The notes under the pieces were generated by a model that was not told where the DNA came from, did no database searches, and worked only from the letters and a program-made list of their open reading frames with translations. This document shows positions 1 to 7,548 of a stretch of 33,697 nucleotides of DNA, piece after piece. The stretch comes from Bacteroidaceae bacterium. GTDB lineage: Bacteria; Bacteroidota; Bacteroidia; Bacteroidales; Bacteroidaceae. Both the position numbers and the translations under genes were made by a program. How positions within the stretch are numbered: the stretch's first letter is position 1; every line of letters begins with the position of its first letter. The stretch spans positions 1 to 33,697 of the forward strand of contig JAGAQY010000027.1 in assembly GCA_017622495.1 (NCBI GenBank). Reading direction: 5' to 3'.

Positions 1-44
1 CCGCACGAGAGAATCCGGCGGAGGTGATAAAGAGGGGAAACTAA
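1..44 (+). CDS. ABC transporter permease, C-terminal tail only (cut by window edge)
   Basis: The frame starting at base 3 reads ARENPAEVIKRGN and then TAA at 42-44. This is the same C-terminus as the complete permease at 82-2475, so a second FtsX/MacB-type permease gene ends here and the two are tandem paralogues. Bases 1-37 are identical to 2432-2468. Only 13 codons are visible, so nothing can be said about the rest of the protein. The gap to the next start is 37 bases, which suggests one transcript. Confidence 0.75.
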   Translation, partial: ARENPAEVIKRGN

Positions 45-81
45 AGACAAAAAATTCGCGTAAAACATTAATAGAACCAAC

Positions 82-2475
82 ATGCTACTACACTACATCA
101 AAATAGCCCTGCGCAACCTGCGCAAATACCCCGCGCAAACCGCCATCTCCGTGCTCGGCCTCGCCGCCGGCTTCGTATGCCTCTCGCTCTCCGCCCTGTG
201 GATGCACTACGAGAACACCTACGACACCATGCACAAGGACTATGAGCGGATATATACGTTTATGGATCCTACGTTAATAGACATGACAAATTACTATTGG
301 CACAATAGTCGTTTGCAAGCAGTAGTAGGGTTATACGAGAAACTGCGCGATGAATATCCCGAAGTAGAAGCGGTGACCTATTGCAACAATTATGCAACCC
401 CACAAGTTGTCAACGGATTGGAAGCAAGAGACTTGCAAGTGGATAGTACTTTCATCCGCGTATTCAGCCTGCCACTTGTACAAGGTGACTATGATTTCTT
501 TACCAATGAGAAAGAGTTTGCCATCACAGAGGATTTTGCCAAACGCCTCTTTCCTGAGAACACGGAGTTCATAGGTAACAAACTCACCTTTGCTAACGGA
601 TTTGTAGGTGAAGTGGGAGCTGTAATTAAGGATTATGGTGAGCATAGTGTTTTGCAATTCGACATTGTGCGTACAGGAGATTTTGATTTAAAGAGAGGGA
701 AATACATCAGTTTGTTTGCAAAAGTATATGAAAAAGCTAATATTGACACGCTTATCGCTCGTGTGGAACGCTATTCGGAATGGGGTGTCAAGCCTGAGCA
801 CACGGTAGCGTTCCCTATTACAGAGGCGCATCAAAGAAGTGGAGTTGACCTTAGTCTAAGCTATGAACACATGAGAGTATTCCTTGCTTGTAGCTTACTG
901 ATGGTGGCGTGTGCGCTCATCAACTACTTGGTGCTTTACCTCATCCGTCTGCGTGGCCGTGAGCGTGAGATGGCCTTGCGCATTGTCAATGGTTCTACCG
1001 TAGGCGGACTGATGGTGATGTTCCTTGTCGAAGTGAGCATCGTGCTGCTTGTCGCTATGGCGTTCGGTATGCTCGGCATCGAATGGCTCCACCGTCCCTT
1101 TGCTCACTTTGCCAATATCCAGATGAACTACGGCTACATCATGAGTCGTGCACTGTGGATAATGCTGGCGATTGTAACTGCCTGCCTTGCCATCTGTATC
1201 GCTCCGATAGCCATCGTACGGAACCGCACACTCACGGGACGCAAGCGTCGCGGCGACACCTTCCGAAAGGCCAGTTCACTCGTGCAACTCATCGTGAGCC
1301 TCACCTTTATTTTCTGCACAGTGGTAATGCTACGGCAGATTGTCTTTCTGAAGAAAACCGATTGGGGATTTAATATTAAGGGACGCGCACAGTTGCACAT
1401 ATCGGCACTGAAAGACCCCAACAATCCGTTTGTCTATGCCGCGAACAACAATGCAGAGGCTACTACATTGGAGAAACGCTATGAGATAGCTTCCCGACTA
1501 CGTGAGATGCCGATGGTAACCAGTGCCATAGAACGCACCAAGGATTTTGCTGGCAATTCGGGCTACATCATAGTCAGTAGACTAGGCCTTACCCCCGATG
1601 ACTACAACGTACCATACGAATTCTATCTCGGCATTTGGGATATTGGCGATCCCACACACGGCTTCACGGTGCTCGAAGGAACTCTGCCACGAGAAGAGGA
1701 GTGGCAACTCAATGAGGTGGTTATCACGGAGAACGTGCGTAAGGCACTTGGGTTGGAACAAGCATTAGGACATACAATATATTCAAGAGCGGGTTGGCCT
1801 TTACAATCCGAGCAAGCTCATACTGAATTTACCGTAGTAGCTGTAATCAAGGATATATATTATAAATCCATTACCAGAGAGCCTAGTAATTATGTATTCT
1901 TTTCACGTGCAGCAGTGCACAATGGTTATTACGACAGCGACTACATCACCATCACCTATATGCCTAGCGAACGTAAGGAGTTTGAAAGCCGCGTACACGA
2001 ATTGATGGAGAAAGACTTCCCTAACGTCGTATATAATCTGGCCTTCTCTGAAGATACCTTCAATAAGCAATTGAAGAGCGAGACCAACCTGATGCTCATT
2101 CTCGGTATCATCACCGCCGTCTGCATCCTCGTGGCCGTGTTTGGCGTATACTCCATCGTGACGCTCGCCTGTGCCCAAAGGCGCAAGGAGATTGCCCTGC
2201 GCAAGATTCACGGAGCCACGCTGGCGGACATCCTCTCCATATTTATAAAGGAGTACGGTCTCATCGTCCTTGCCGCCTCGGCCGTCGCCTTCCCCATAGG
2301 CTATATGATAATGAAGGAGTGGGTGGCGCAGTACGTGAAGCAGGTGCCCATCGCCTGGTGGATATACGCCGTCATCCTCCTCGCCATCGTCCTGCTCATC
2401 GCCCTCTCGGTAGGCTCGCGCGTATGGCGCACCGCACGAGAGAATCCGGCGGAGGTGATAAAGAGGGGGAATTAA
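82..2475 (+). CDS. ABC transporter permease, FtsX/MacB type
   Basis: A 797-residue inner-membrane permease. It starts with the typical N-terminus (IALRNLRKYPAQTAI) followed by a first membrane helix at about residues 20-42. A periplasmic MacB-like domain follows, then membrane helices near 265-385, a second periplasmic region, and three C-terminal helices near 670-790 containing the conserved 'RRKEIALRKIHGAT' loop. Length and layout fit the Bacteroidales permeases that carry two FtsX domains. The substrate cannot be told; relatives handle antimicrobial peptides or lipoproteins. The ATPase is not in the window. The gene follows a near-identical paralogue tail. The membrane-coding ends are GC-rich, while the periplasmic parts (about 240-880 and 1340-2080) are visibly AT-richer, which suggests mosaic evolution. 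Confidence 0.9.
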   Translation: MLLHYIKIALRNLRKYPAQTAISVLGLAAGFVCLSLSALWMHYENTYDTMHKDYERIYTFMDPTLIDMTNYYWHNSRLQAVVGLYEKLRDEYPEVEAVTYCNNYATPQVVNGLEARDLQVDSTFIRVFSLPLVQGDYDFFTNEKEFAITEDFAKRLFPENTEFIGNKLTFANGFVGEVGAVIKDYGEHSVLQFDIVRTGDFDLKRGKYISLFAKVYEKANIDTLIARVERYSEWGVKPEHTVAFPITEAHQRSGVDLSLSYEHMRVFLACSLLMVACALINYLVLYLIRLRGREREMALRIVNGSTVGGLMVMFLVEVSIVLLVAMAFGMLGIEWLHRPFAHFANIQMNYGYIMSRALWIMLAIVTACLAICIAPIAIVRNRTLTGRKRRGDTFRKASSLVQLIVSLTFIFCTVVMLRQIVFLKKTDWGFNIKGRAQLHISALKDPNNPFVYAANNNAEATTLEKRYEIASRLREMPMVTSAIERTKDFAGNSGYIIVSRLGLTPDDYNVPYEFYLGIWDIGDPTHGFTVLEGTLPREEEWQLNEVVITENVRKALGLEQALGHTIYSRAGWPLQSEQAHTEFTVVAVIKDIYYKSITREPSNYVFFSRAAVHNGYYDSDYITITYMPSERKEFESRVHELMEKDFPNVVYNLAFSEDTFNKQLKSETNLMLILGIITAVCILVAVFGVYSIVTLACAQRRKEIALRKIHGATLADILSIFIKEYGLIVLAASAVAFPIGYMIMKEWVAQYVKQVPIAWWIYAVILLAIVLLIALSVGSRVWRTARENPAEVIKRGN

Positions 2476-2535
2476 GAAGACCCCCTCTAACTCCTACGTG
2501 CTACGTTTGTAATGTGCTCCCGGTGATTTGTCGGC

Positions 2536-3306
2536 TTATTCCACGATGCGGGTTTCCAGATTGTTGTCGAGATTGTCGGCATGCTTGATGACCACGCAGT
2601 GTACACCGCCGTCGATGGCGCGGAAGGCGCCCTCAATCTTGGGTAGCATGCCCTTGTTGACGGTGCCGTCGGCACGCAGGGTGGCAAAGCTCTCGCGGGT
2701 GATGGTGGGGATGATACTGAGGTCGTCGTCCACATCGGTGAGCACACCGTTCTTCTCGAGGCAGAAGATGAGGTTCGTTGGCTGTATCTTCGAGGCGGCT
2801 ACGGCCACGGCCGAGGCTACGCTATCGGCATTGCTGTTGAGCAGCGAGCCCTGCTCGTCGTGGGTGATGGCGCAGAAAACGGGTACGATGCTCTGCTCCA
2901 CGAGCGAGGCTAGGAAGGGCACGTTCATGCGCTCGGTCACGATATCGCCCACATAGCCATAGTCGATGGGCTTGGGGGCGCGGCGCACGGCAGGGATGAC
3001 GTTGGCGTCGGCTCCCGAGAGGCCTATGGCCTTGCAGCCGAGGGCACCGAGGCGTGCCACGATCTGTTTGTTGACGAGGCCGGCATATACCATGGTGACC
3101 ACATCGAGTGTGGCGCGGTCGGTGACGCGGCGCCCATCGATCATCTGTGTCTCTATGCCTAATTGTGCGCTCAGGCGTGTGGCCAGCTTGCCTCCGCCGT
3201 GGATGAGCATCTTGGGGCCTTCAAGGGCGGCAAACTTGGTGAGGAATCGCTCCAGTGCAGCTGCATCATCAATGACGTTACCACCGATCTTAACTACTTG
3301 AATCAT
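2536..3306 (-). CDS. argB: Acetylglutamate (or succinylglutamate) kinase
   Basis: A 256-residue amino-acid kinase of arginine synthesis that phosphorylates the gamma-carboxyl of an N-acylated glutamate. Visible motifs are VVKIGGN at the N-terminus and LIHGGGKLATRL near residue 35, the phosphate-binding glycines of the family. The chosen start is ATG at 3306 (MIQVVKIGG). The alternative TTG at 3312 lies at the edge of the 3312-3339 heptad array and would add only two residues. It is the last gene of the operon and follows argF' after 111 bases. Because the neighbouring transcarbamylase is of the Bacteroides N-succinylornithine class, the physiological acyl group may be succinyl rather than acetyl; that is inference. 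It converges on the ABC permease gene. Confidence 0.93.
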   Translation of the reverse strand: MIQVVKIGGNVIDDAAALERFLTKFAALEGPKMLIHGGGKLATRLSAQLGIETQMIDGRRVTDRATLDVVTMVYAGLVNKQIVARLGALGCKAIGLSGADANVIPAVRRAPKPIDYGYVGDIVTERMNVPFLASLVEQSIVPVFCAITHDEQGSLLNSNADSVASAVAVAASKIQPTNLIFCLEKNGVLTDVDDDLSIIPTITRESFATLRADGTVNKGMLPKIEGAFRAIDGGVHCVVIKHADNLDNNLETRIVE

Positions 3307-3311
3307 ACTCA

Positions 3312-3339
3312 AATTGAAAATTGAAAATTGAGAATTGAA
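3312..3339. repeat. Heptad array, four units, before argB
   Basis: Four 7-base units (aattgaa, aattgaa, aattgag, aattgaa) with no interruption. The array lies directly upstream of the argB start on the minus strand and is inverted relative to the array at 3411-3438. The same four-unit series recurs at 25710-25737. Confidence 0.9.
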
Positions 3340-3410
3340 AATGTTCTAGGCAAACCAAAACTGAGAATTGTCAGTGAAATAAGGAGTTTATCATCCGAAC
3401 AGGATAACTT

Positions 3411-3438
3411 TCAATTTTCAATTCTCAATTTTCAATTC
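3411..3438. repeat. Heptad array, four units, overlapping the argF' stop
   Basis: Four 7-base units (tcaattt, tcaattc, tcaattt, tcaattc). The argF' stop codon is at 3418-3420, so the array runs through it and encodes the last residues (LKIEN). With 3312-3339 it forms an inverted pair about 71 bases apart that could fold in the argF'-argB mRNA. Confidence 0.9.
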
Positions 3439-4383
3439 TTCCAGCAGTCGTTTCAGCACTACTGTTGCCGAGATTTCGCGGTTGGCAGCTTCGGGGATGA
3501 CGAGGCTGGTGGGCGCCTCGATGACGTCGTCGGTGACAATCATGTTGCGACGCACGGGCAGGCAGTGCATGAAGAAGGCATTGTTGGTGAGTGCCATCTT
3601 CTCGGTGCTGATGGTCCATGAGCGGTCGGTAGAGAGCACTTTGCCGTAGTTGGGGGCGGCGTAGGCACTCCAGTTCTTGGCATACACGAAGTCGGCTCCG
3701 CGCAGCGCCTCGTCCTGGTCGTGGGTGACCTTGGCCTTACCCACAAACTCGGGAGCGAGATCGTAGCCCTCGGGGTTGGCGATGACGAAGTCGTAGTCGG
3801 TAGCGTTCATCCACTCGGCAAACGAGTTGGGCACGGCTTGTGGCAGTGCCTTGGGGTGGGGTGCCCAGGTGAGCACTACCTTGGGGCGCTCGGTGCGCTT
3901 ATGCTCCTCGATGGTGATGAGGTCGGCAAAGCTCTGCAGGGGATGGCGCGTGGCGGCCTCCATGCTGAACACGGGGCGGCCCGAGTAGCGGATAAACTGC
4001 TCGATGATGCGCTCCTCATAGTCCTCGGCCTTGTTGGTGAGTCCGGCAAAGGAGCGCACGCCGATGATGTCGCAGTAGGAACCCATCACGGGGATAGCTT
4101 CGAGGAGGTGTTCGGCCTTGTCGCCGTCCATGATGACGCCGCGCTCGGTCTCGAGTTTCCATGCACCTTGGTTCACGTCGAGCACGATGACGTTCATGCC
4201 CAGGTTCATCGCTGCCTTCTGTGTACTCAGTCGGGTACGGAGCGACGAGTTGAAGAAGATCATCATGAGGGTCTTGTTACGGCCCAGCTCCACGTGGGCG
4301 AAGCGGTCTTTCTTGATGGCGAGTGCCTCGGCTACTGCATCGTGCAGGTTGCCTATGTCTTGTACGCAGGTAAATTTTTTCAT
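3418..4383 (-). CDS. argF': N-succinylornithine/N-acetylornithine transcarbamylase
   Basis: A 321-residue transcarbamylase that carbamoylates an N-acylated ornithine. Carbamoyl-phosphate motif SSLRTRLSTQ is at 46-55, MEAATRHPLQSFADL at 141-155 and FMHCLPVRRN at 271-280. From memory, it is closely similar along its length to the Bacteroides fragilis N-succinylornithine enzyme. In that family the residue at position 90 sets acyl specificity: Pro in the succinyl enzyme, Glu in the acetyl enzyme. Here the segment reads MDGDKAEH, so position 90 is Ala. Absence of Glu argues for succinylornithine. The final residues come from a repeat array. The start at 4383 (MKKFTCVQDI) matches the family. Confidence 0.93.
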   Translation of the reverse strand: MKKFTCVQDIGNLHDAVAEALAIKKDRFAHVELGRNKTLMMIFFNSSLRTRLSTQKAAMNLGMNVIVLDVNQGAWKLETERGVIMDGDKAEHLLEAIPVMGSYCDIIGVRSFAGLTNKAEDYEERIIEQFIRYSGRPVFSMEAATRHPLQSFADLITIEEHKRTERPKVVLTWAPHPKALPQAVPNSFAEWMNATDYDFVIANPEGYDLAPEFVGKAKVTHDQDEALRGADFVYAKNWSAYAAPNYGKVLSTDRSWTISTEKMALTNNAFFMHCLPVRRNMIVTDDVIEAPTSLVIPEAANREISATVVLKRLLEELKIEN

Positions 4384-4400
4384 ATCTAAATTGCTTGTTT

Positions 4401-4499
4401 GTCATCCTGAGCGGCGCGAAGGTTTTCATGGGATTGCCCTCGGCGGCCTGAAGTTTTTTTTATTGCTTTGCTTTTGGCGAACTTCGTTTCAGAGTGACA
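4401..4499. repeat. Imperfect inverted-repeat intergenic element
   Basis: The argD-argF' junction begins with gtcatcctga...cgcgaag and ends with cttcg...tcagagtgac, an imperfect inverted pair about 99 bases across. Its interior has no open frame. A related element lies at 17668-17748 (ccatcctgggcgtag / ctacgctcagaatgg). This looks like a small dispersed palindromic element rather than a terminator. Confidence 0.55.
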
Positions 4500-4504
4500 A
4501 TGGA

Positions 4505-5632
4505 TTATTCATTAATCAGTTCCTTGAATGCGGCGAGGAACACGTCGGCCTGTGCCTTGCTGATGCCCAGTGCGGGAAGCAGGCGTACGGTTGACACGCC
4601 AGCGCCACCGGTGAAGATGTGCTTCTCGAAGAGCAGTCGCTTGCGGAAGTCCGATGCTGAGCCCTCGATCTCGATACCTATCATCAAGCCGCGTCCGCGT
4701 ACCTCCTTGATTTGGGGTATCTTCTTCAGTTCGTCGATGAGGTATGCACCCACCTCGGCTGCATTCTTCACGAGGTTCTCCTCGGCAAACACGTCGAGCA
4801 CAGCGATGGCTGCTGCACATGCCAGATGGTTACCACCGAAGGTGGTGCCCAGCATGCCGGGCCAGGGGGTGTAGTGCGGTGCTATGAGCACGCCGCCGAT
4901 GGGGAAGCCGTTGCCCATGCCCTTGGCCATGGTGATGAGGTCGGGGCGTATGTCGGCAATCTGGTGGGCAAAGAACTGGCCCGTGCGTCCGTAGCCCGAC
5001 TGTATCTCGTCGAGAATGAGCGACACGCCATACTGTGTGGTGAGCTCGCGCAGCTGGCGCAAGAACTCCGGTGAAGGGCAGTGGATACCTGCCACGCCCT
5101 GTATGCCCTCGATGATGACGGCACAGAACTCGCCTGTCTTGAGCTTCTGCTCTACGGCCTCGGCATCGCCCAGCGGCACGAACTCCACGTTGGCCGTGCG
5201 GTTGAAGGGGGCATTGATCTTGGGATTGTCTGTAGCGGCCACGGCACCCGAGGTGCGTCCGTGGAATGCCTTGCCGAAGGCCAGCACCTTGGCTTTGCCG
5301 TTGTGGAACGATGCCAGCTTGATGGCGTTCTCATTGGCCTCGGCACCCGAGTTGCAGAGGAAGAGGCTGTAGTCGTCGTAGCCCGAGAGGCGACCCAGAC
5401 GGTCGGCCAGCTGCTGCTGCAGGCTGTTCTCCACAGAGTTGGAGTAGAAGCCCAGTCGGGCCACCTGCTCACTGATCATCTGCACGTAGTGCGGATGGGC
5501 GTGTCCAATGGAGATGACGGCATGGCCACCATAGAGGTCCAGATACTCGGTGCCTTGGGCATCGTAAACGTAGCTGCCCTTGCCGCGCACGGGCTCTACG
5601 GGATAGAGGGAATATACGTTGAAGAGAGTCAT
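4505..5632 (-). CDS. argD: Acetylornithine/succinylornithine aminotransferase
   Basis: A 375-residue class-III PLP aminotransferase that interconverts N-acylglutamate semialdehyde and N-acylornithine. Visible motifs are NSGAEANENAIKLA near 94-107, the PLP-contacting LDEIQSGYGRTG at 207-218, and the Schiff-base lysine K237 in TMAKGMGNGFP. Length is typical for bacterial ArgD. The start at 5632 gives MTLFNVYSLYPVEPVRGKG, a normal N-terminus. The gene lies between the four-helix-bundle cassette and argF' in the operon. A heptad array (5637-5657) sits four bases before the start codon on the coding strand. Confidence 0.94.
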   Translation of the reverse strand: MTLFNVYSLYPVEPVRGKGSYVYDAQGTEYLDLYGGHAVISIGHAHPHYVQMISEQVARLGFYSNSVENSLQQQLADRLGRLSGYDDYSLFLCNSGAEANENAIKLASFHNGKAKVLAFGKAFHGRTSGAVAATDNPKINAPFNRTANVEFVPLGDAEAVEQKLKTGEFCAVIIEGIQGVAGIHCPSPEFLRQLRELTTQYGVSLILDEIQSGYGRTGQFFAHQIADIRPDLITMAKGMGNGFPIGGVLIAPHYTPWPGMLGTTFGGNHLACAAAIAVLDVFAEENLVKNAAEVGAYLIDELKKIPQIKEVRGRGLMIGIEIEGSASDFRKRLLFEKHIFTGGAGVSTVRLLPALGISKAQADVFLAAFKELINE

Positions 5633-5636
5633 CTTT

Positions 5637-5674
5637 AATTGAAAATTGAAAATTGAAAATTATTTGCCTCCGGA
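5637..5674. repeat. Heptad array plus CCTCCGGA motif (left border of four-helix-bundle cassette)
   Basis: Three aattgaa heptads from 5637 to 5657 are followed by aattatttg and CCTCCGGA at 5667-5674. A copy in the opposite direction lies at 6100-6121, so the two motifs point inward around the gene at 5715-6080. Confidence 0.75.
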
Positions 5675-5714
5675 GTCTTTCCTCCATGTTGATATTTCCA
5701 ATCTCAAAATTCGA

Positions 5715-6080
5715 TTAATTATTATTCTTTGTAGTCTTTATTATTGATGTCAGTAAGGCAATTAATTCTTTGTTGTCGTTGTAAAGAGAATTGAATATAG
5801 TTTGGTCTATTGTGTCGCTCTCAAACAGCAGCTCTAGCCAGTATGCTGTCTCGTCGGCTTCTTTGAGGGCGATGGATAACTTATTGACGAAGTCGGCAGC
5901 ACTTTGTGCATTCTTGCTTTCACGTACATTGGCTCCTATGCTTGTTCCGCTACGCAATATCTGATTGGAGAGTACATACTCTTTCTTTTCAGTTTGCAAG
6001 TAGCGCACAAAGCGTATGATACGTATAGCAAAAGCCTTGCTTTTGTCATGAACGATATTGTCGTTTGTTGTGCGTGGCAT
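5715..6080 (-). CDS. Four-helix-bundle protein (S23/IVP family)
   Basis: A 121-residue, almost wholly helical protein. Hallmarks are 'LRSGTSIGANVRES', 'ADFVNKLSIALKEADETAYWLELL' and a charged C-terminus, as in the four-helix-bundle family first found in 23S rRNA intervening sequences and related to the Avd proteins of diversity-generating retroelements. The biochemical role is unknown; relatives bind nucleic acid. It has no link to arginine synthesis, yet sits between argC and argD. It is bracketed by inverted copies of the heptad-plus-CCTCCGGA repeat and is AT-richer than the flanking arg genes. Both suggest insertion as a cassette. The start at 6080 is the first ATG giving a normal N-terminus. 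Confidence 0.88.
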   Translation of the reverse strand: MPRTTNDNIVHDKSKAFAIRIIRFVRYLQTEKKEYVLSNQILRSGTSIGANVRESKNAQSAADFVNKLSIALKEADETAYWLELLFESDTIDQTIFNSLYNDNKELIALLTSIIKTTKNNN

Positions 6081-6099
6081 GTGGTTTGCTTCTATTTAA

Positions 6100-6121
6100 T
6101 CCGGAGGCCAACTTTCAATTT
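6100..6121. repeat. CCTCCGGA motif with short array (right border of four-helix-bundle cassette)
   Basis: TCCGGAGG at 6100-6107 followed by ccaactttcaatttt. Read on the minus strand this is attgaaagttgg-CCTCCGGA, the same arrangement as 5637-5674 but inverted. Only about one and a half heptads are present here. Confidence 0.65.
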
Positions 6122-6137
6122 TGACTTCGTTGAACTT

Positions 6138-6197
6138 CGGCTGTGCTCGCTGAGAAAACGCAAGTACACTCGCTTTTCGCTCGCTTGCACGAACTTT
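6138..6197. repeat. Dispersed 60-base element, copy A
   Basis: It begins cggctgtgctcg, then gagaaaacgcaagtacactcg, then cttttcgctcgcttgcacgaac. A clearly related sequence lies at 10616-10675. The core is an imperfect palindrome. The element is followed directly by a heptad array, and copy B also lies next to one. Confidence 0.7.
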
Positions 6198-6224
6198 CAA
6201 TTTCCAATTCTCAATTTTCAATTT
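6197..6224. repeat. Heptad array, four units, ending at the argC stop
   Basis: Units tcaattt, ccaattc, tcaattt, tcaattt. The argC TAA occupies 6223-6225, so the stop codon is formed at the edge of the array. Confidence 0.88.
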
Positions 6225-7215
6225 AGAACGCAGAGGACTTCAACAGAAGTCCGCAGCGTTCGTCAACGCCGAACATCAGGTTCATGTTCTGTACGGCCTG
6301 GCCTACGGCACCTTTGAGGAGGTTGTCGATGATGCAGGTGATGACGGCTTTGTTACCAAACTTGTCGATGTGTACGAGTGCCTTGTTGGTGTTGACCACC
6401 TGCTTCAGGTCGAGTGCCTTGTCCACGTAGTGCGTGAAGGCGGCGTCGGCGTAGAAGGTGCGGTACATGTCGGCTAGCTGCTCGGCTGTGGGGTTAGTAG
6501 GTGAGCCTTCAACACCGTCGAACTTCACCACCTCGGTGCAGAAGATGCCGCGGGCAAAGTCGCCACGGTAGGGGATGAAGTCGATGGAGGCATCCAGCGA
6601 GCCTTGCAGCTCGGTGAGCGACTGGCGTATCTCGTGCAGATGCTGGTGGGTGAACACCTTATATATACTCATATTGTCGGTGCGCCAGCTGAAGTGTGTG
6701 GTGCCCACAGGCTTCTGCCCTGCACCCGTAGAGCCGGTGATGGCATTCACTGCCACGTCGTGGGTGAGCAGTCCCGCCTTGGCCAAGGGCAGCAGACCCA
6801 GCTGTATGCAGGTGGCAAAGCATCCTGGGTTGGCCAGATGCTGGCACTGCTGTATCTGCGCCTTGTGTATCTCGGGCAGTCCGTACACGTAGTCGTGGGT
6901 AGGTGCGGCGATGCGGAAGTCCTGCGCCAGGTCGATAATCTTCACGTGAGCAGGGATCGTGTGCTCCTGCAAGAACTGCTCGCTCTTGCCGTGACCGAAG
7001 CAGAAGAACACCACGTCCACCTCGTCGAAGGGCATGGCATCGGTAAACTTCAGGTCGGTGTCGCCCAAGAGACCCTCGTGCACATCGGCCACAAGGTTGC
7101 CTGCATTGCTCTCGCTGTTGGCAAAGACGATTTCCGCCTCGGGATGGTTCACCAGCAGGCGGATGAGTTCGCCACCGGTATATCCGGCAGCTCCAAGTAT
7201 ACCTATTTTAATCAT
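6223..7215 (-). CDS. argC: N-acetyl-gamma-glutamyl-phosphate reductase (or N-succinyl equivalent)
   Basis: A 330-residue NADPH-dependent reductase of the third arginine step. The N-terminal Rossmann motif is GILGAAGYTGGELIRLL, the catalytic cysteine is C132 in NPGCFATC, and YGLPEIHK and HLHEIRQ segments are present. Length fits the family. The ATG start at 7213-7215 overlaps the TGA of the upstream PspC-domain gene by the four bases ATGA, so translation is probably coupled. The next gene downstream is not argD but the inserted four-helix-bundle gene. As for ArgB and ArgD, the acyl group may be succinyl in this lineage. Confidence 0.95.
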   Translation of the reverse strand: MIKIGILGAAGYTGGELIRLLVNHPEAEIVFANSESNAGNLVADVHEGLLGDTDLKFTDAMPFDEVDVVFFCFGHGKSEQFLQEHTIPAHVKIIDLAQDFRIAAPTHDYVYGLPEIHKAQIQQCQHLANPGCFATCIQLGLLPLAKAGLLTHDVAVNAITGSTGAGQKPVGTTHFSWRTDNMSIYKVFTHQHLHEIRQSLTELQGSLDASIDFIPYRGDFARGIFCTEVVKFDGVEGSPTNPTAEQLADMYRTFYADAAFTHYVDKALDLKQVVNTNKALVHIDKFGNKAVITCIIDNLLKGAVGQAVQNMNLMFGVDERCGLLLKSSAF

Positions 7216-7424
7216 TGGTTGAGATAGCGGTTTGGTGCTTCGGGAATCAATATCATGAGGATGATGTATACGATGATTCCGCTAAAGGCAGTGAATATGG
7301 TCAGCAGGGTGTATACCACACGAGCTACCGTAACGTCAATGTTCGCATAGTTGGCGATGGCGGCGCATACGCCTGCCAGCATACGTCCAGTGCGAGGACG
7401 CTCCATCTTTTTAATATCTGACAT
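7212..7424 (-). CDS. PspC-domain small membrane protein
   Basis: A 70-residue protein starting MSDIKKMERPRTGRMLAGV. It has the PspC signature (AGVCAAIANYANIDVTVARVVY) followed by one hydrophobic stretch (TLLTIFTAFSGIIVYIILMILI). Family members are inner-membrane proteins tied to envelope stress, but this stand-alone form has no known role. The ATG at 7424 is chosen over an upstream in-frame codon at 7451 because a promoter -7 box covers 7449-7456. It is first in the operon and overlaps argC by four bases, an unexpected partnership. Confidence 0.88.
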   Translation of the reverse strand: MSDIKKMERPRTGRMLAGVCAAIANYANIDVTVARVVYTLLTIFTAFSGIIVYIILMILIPEAPNRYLNQ

Positions 7425-7448
7425 AGTTGATAATACCTTAATTCTGCA

Positions 7449-7480
7449 CAAAGGTACAATATTTCTCAGAGAAAAGACAA
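7449..7480 (-). promoter_or_regulatory. Bacteroidetes-type promoter for the PspC-arg operon
   Basis: On the minus strand TTGT is followed by 20 bases and TACCTTTG (plus-strand CAAAGGTA, 7449-7456). The spacing and the TAnnTTTG box match the Bacteroides sigma-ABfr consensus. The predicted transcript would start about 20 bases before the ATG at 7424. Confidence 0.7.
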
Positions 7481-7499
7481 TGTGTAAAGCTGAAAAGTG

Positions 7500-7540
7500 A
7501 AAAACGATACCAAATATTATTCTAAATGGTATTGTTCGTT
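7500..7540 (-). terminator. Probable intrinsic terminator after the acyltransferase gene
   Basis: On the minus strand an ATACCA...TGGTAT stem, extended across a small bulge to ACGA/CGT, is followed by five Ts. It lies 8-48 bases after the stop at 7549. The stem is AT-rich and its loop is long, so confidence is moderate. Confidence 0.5.
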
Positions 7541-7548
7541 GCTATATG

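Noticed and set aside
3721..4389. A 222-codon plus-strand frame opposite argF'
   Set aside because: Shadow of the transcarbamylase, which has all its catalytic motifs on the minus strand.
5715..6080. Four-helix-bundle gene as part of a diversity-generating retroelement
   Set aside because: No reverse transcriptase, template repeat or variable repeat is present in the window. Only family resemblance to Avd-like proteins supports it.
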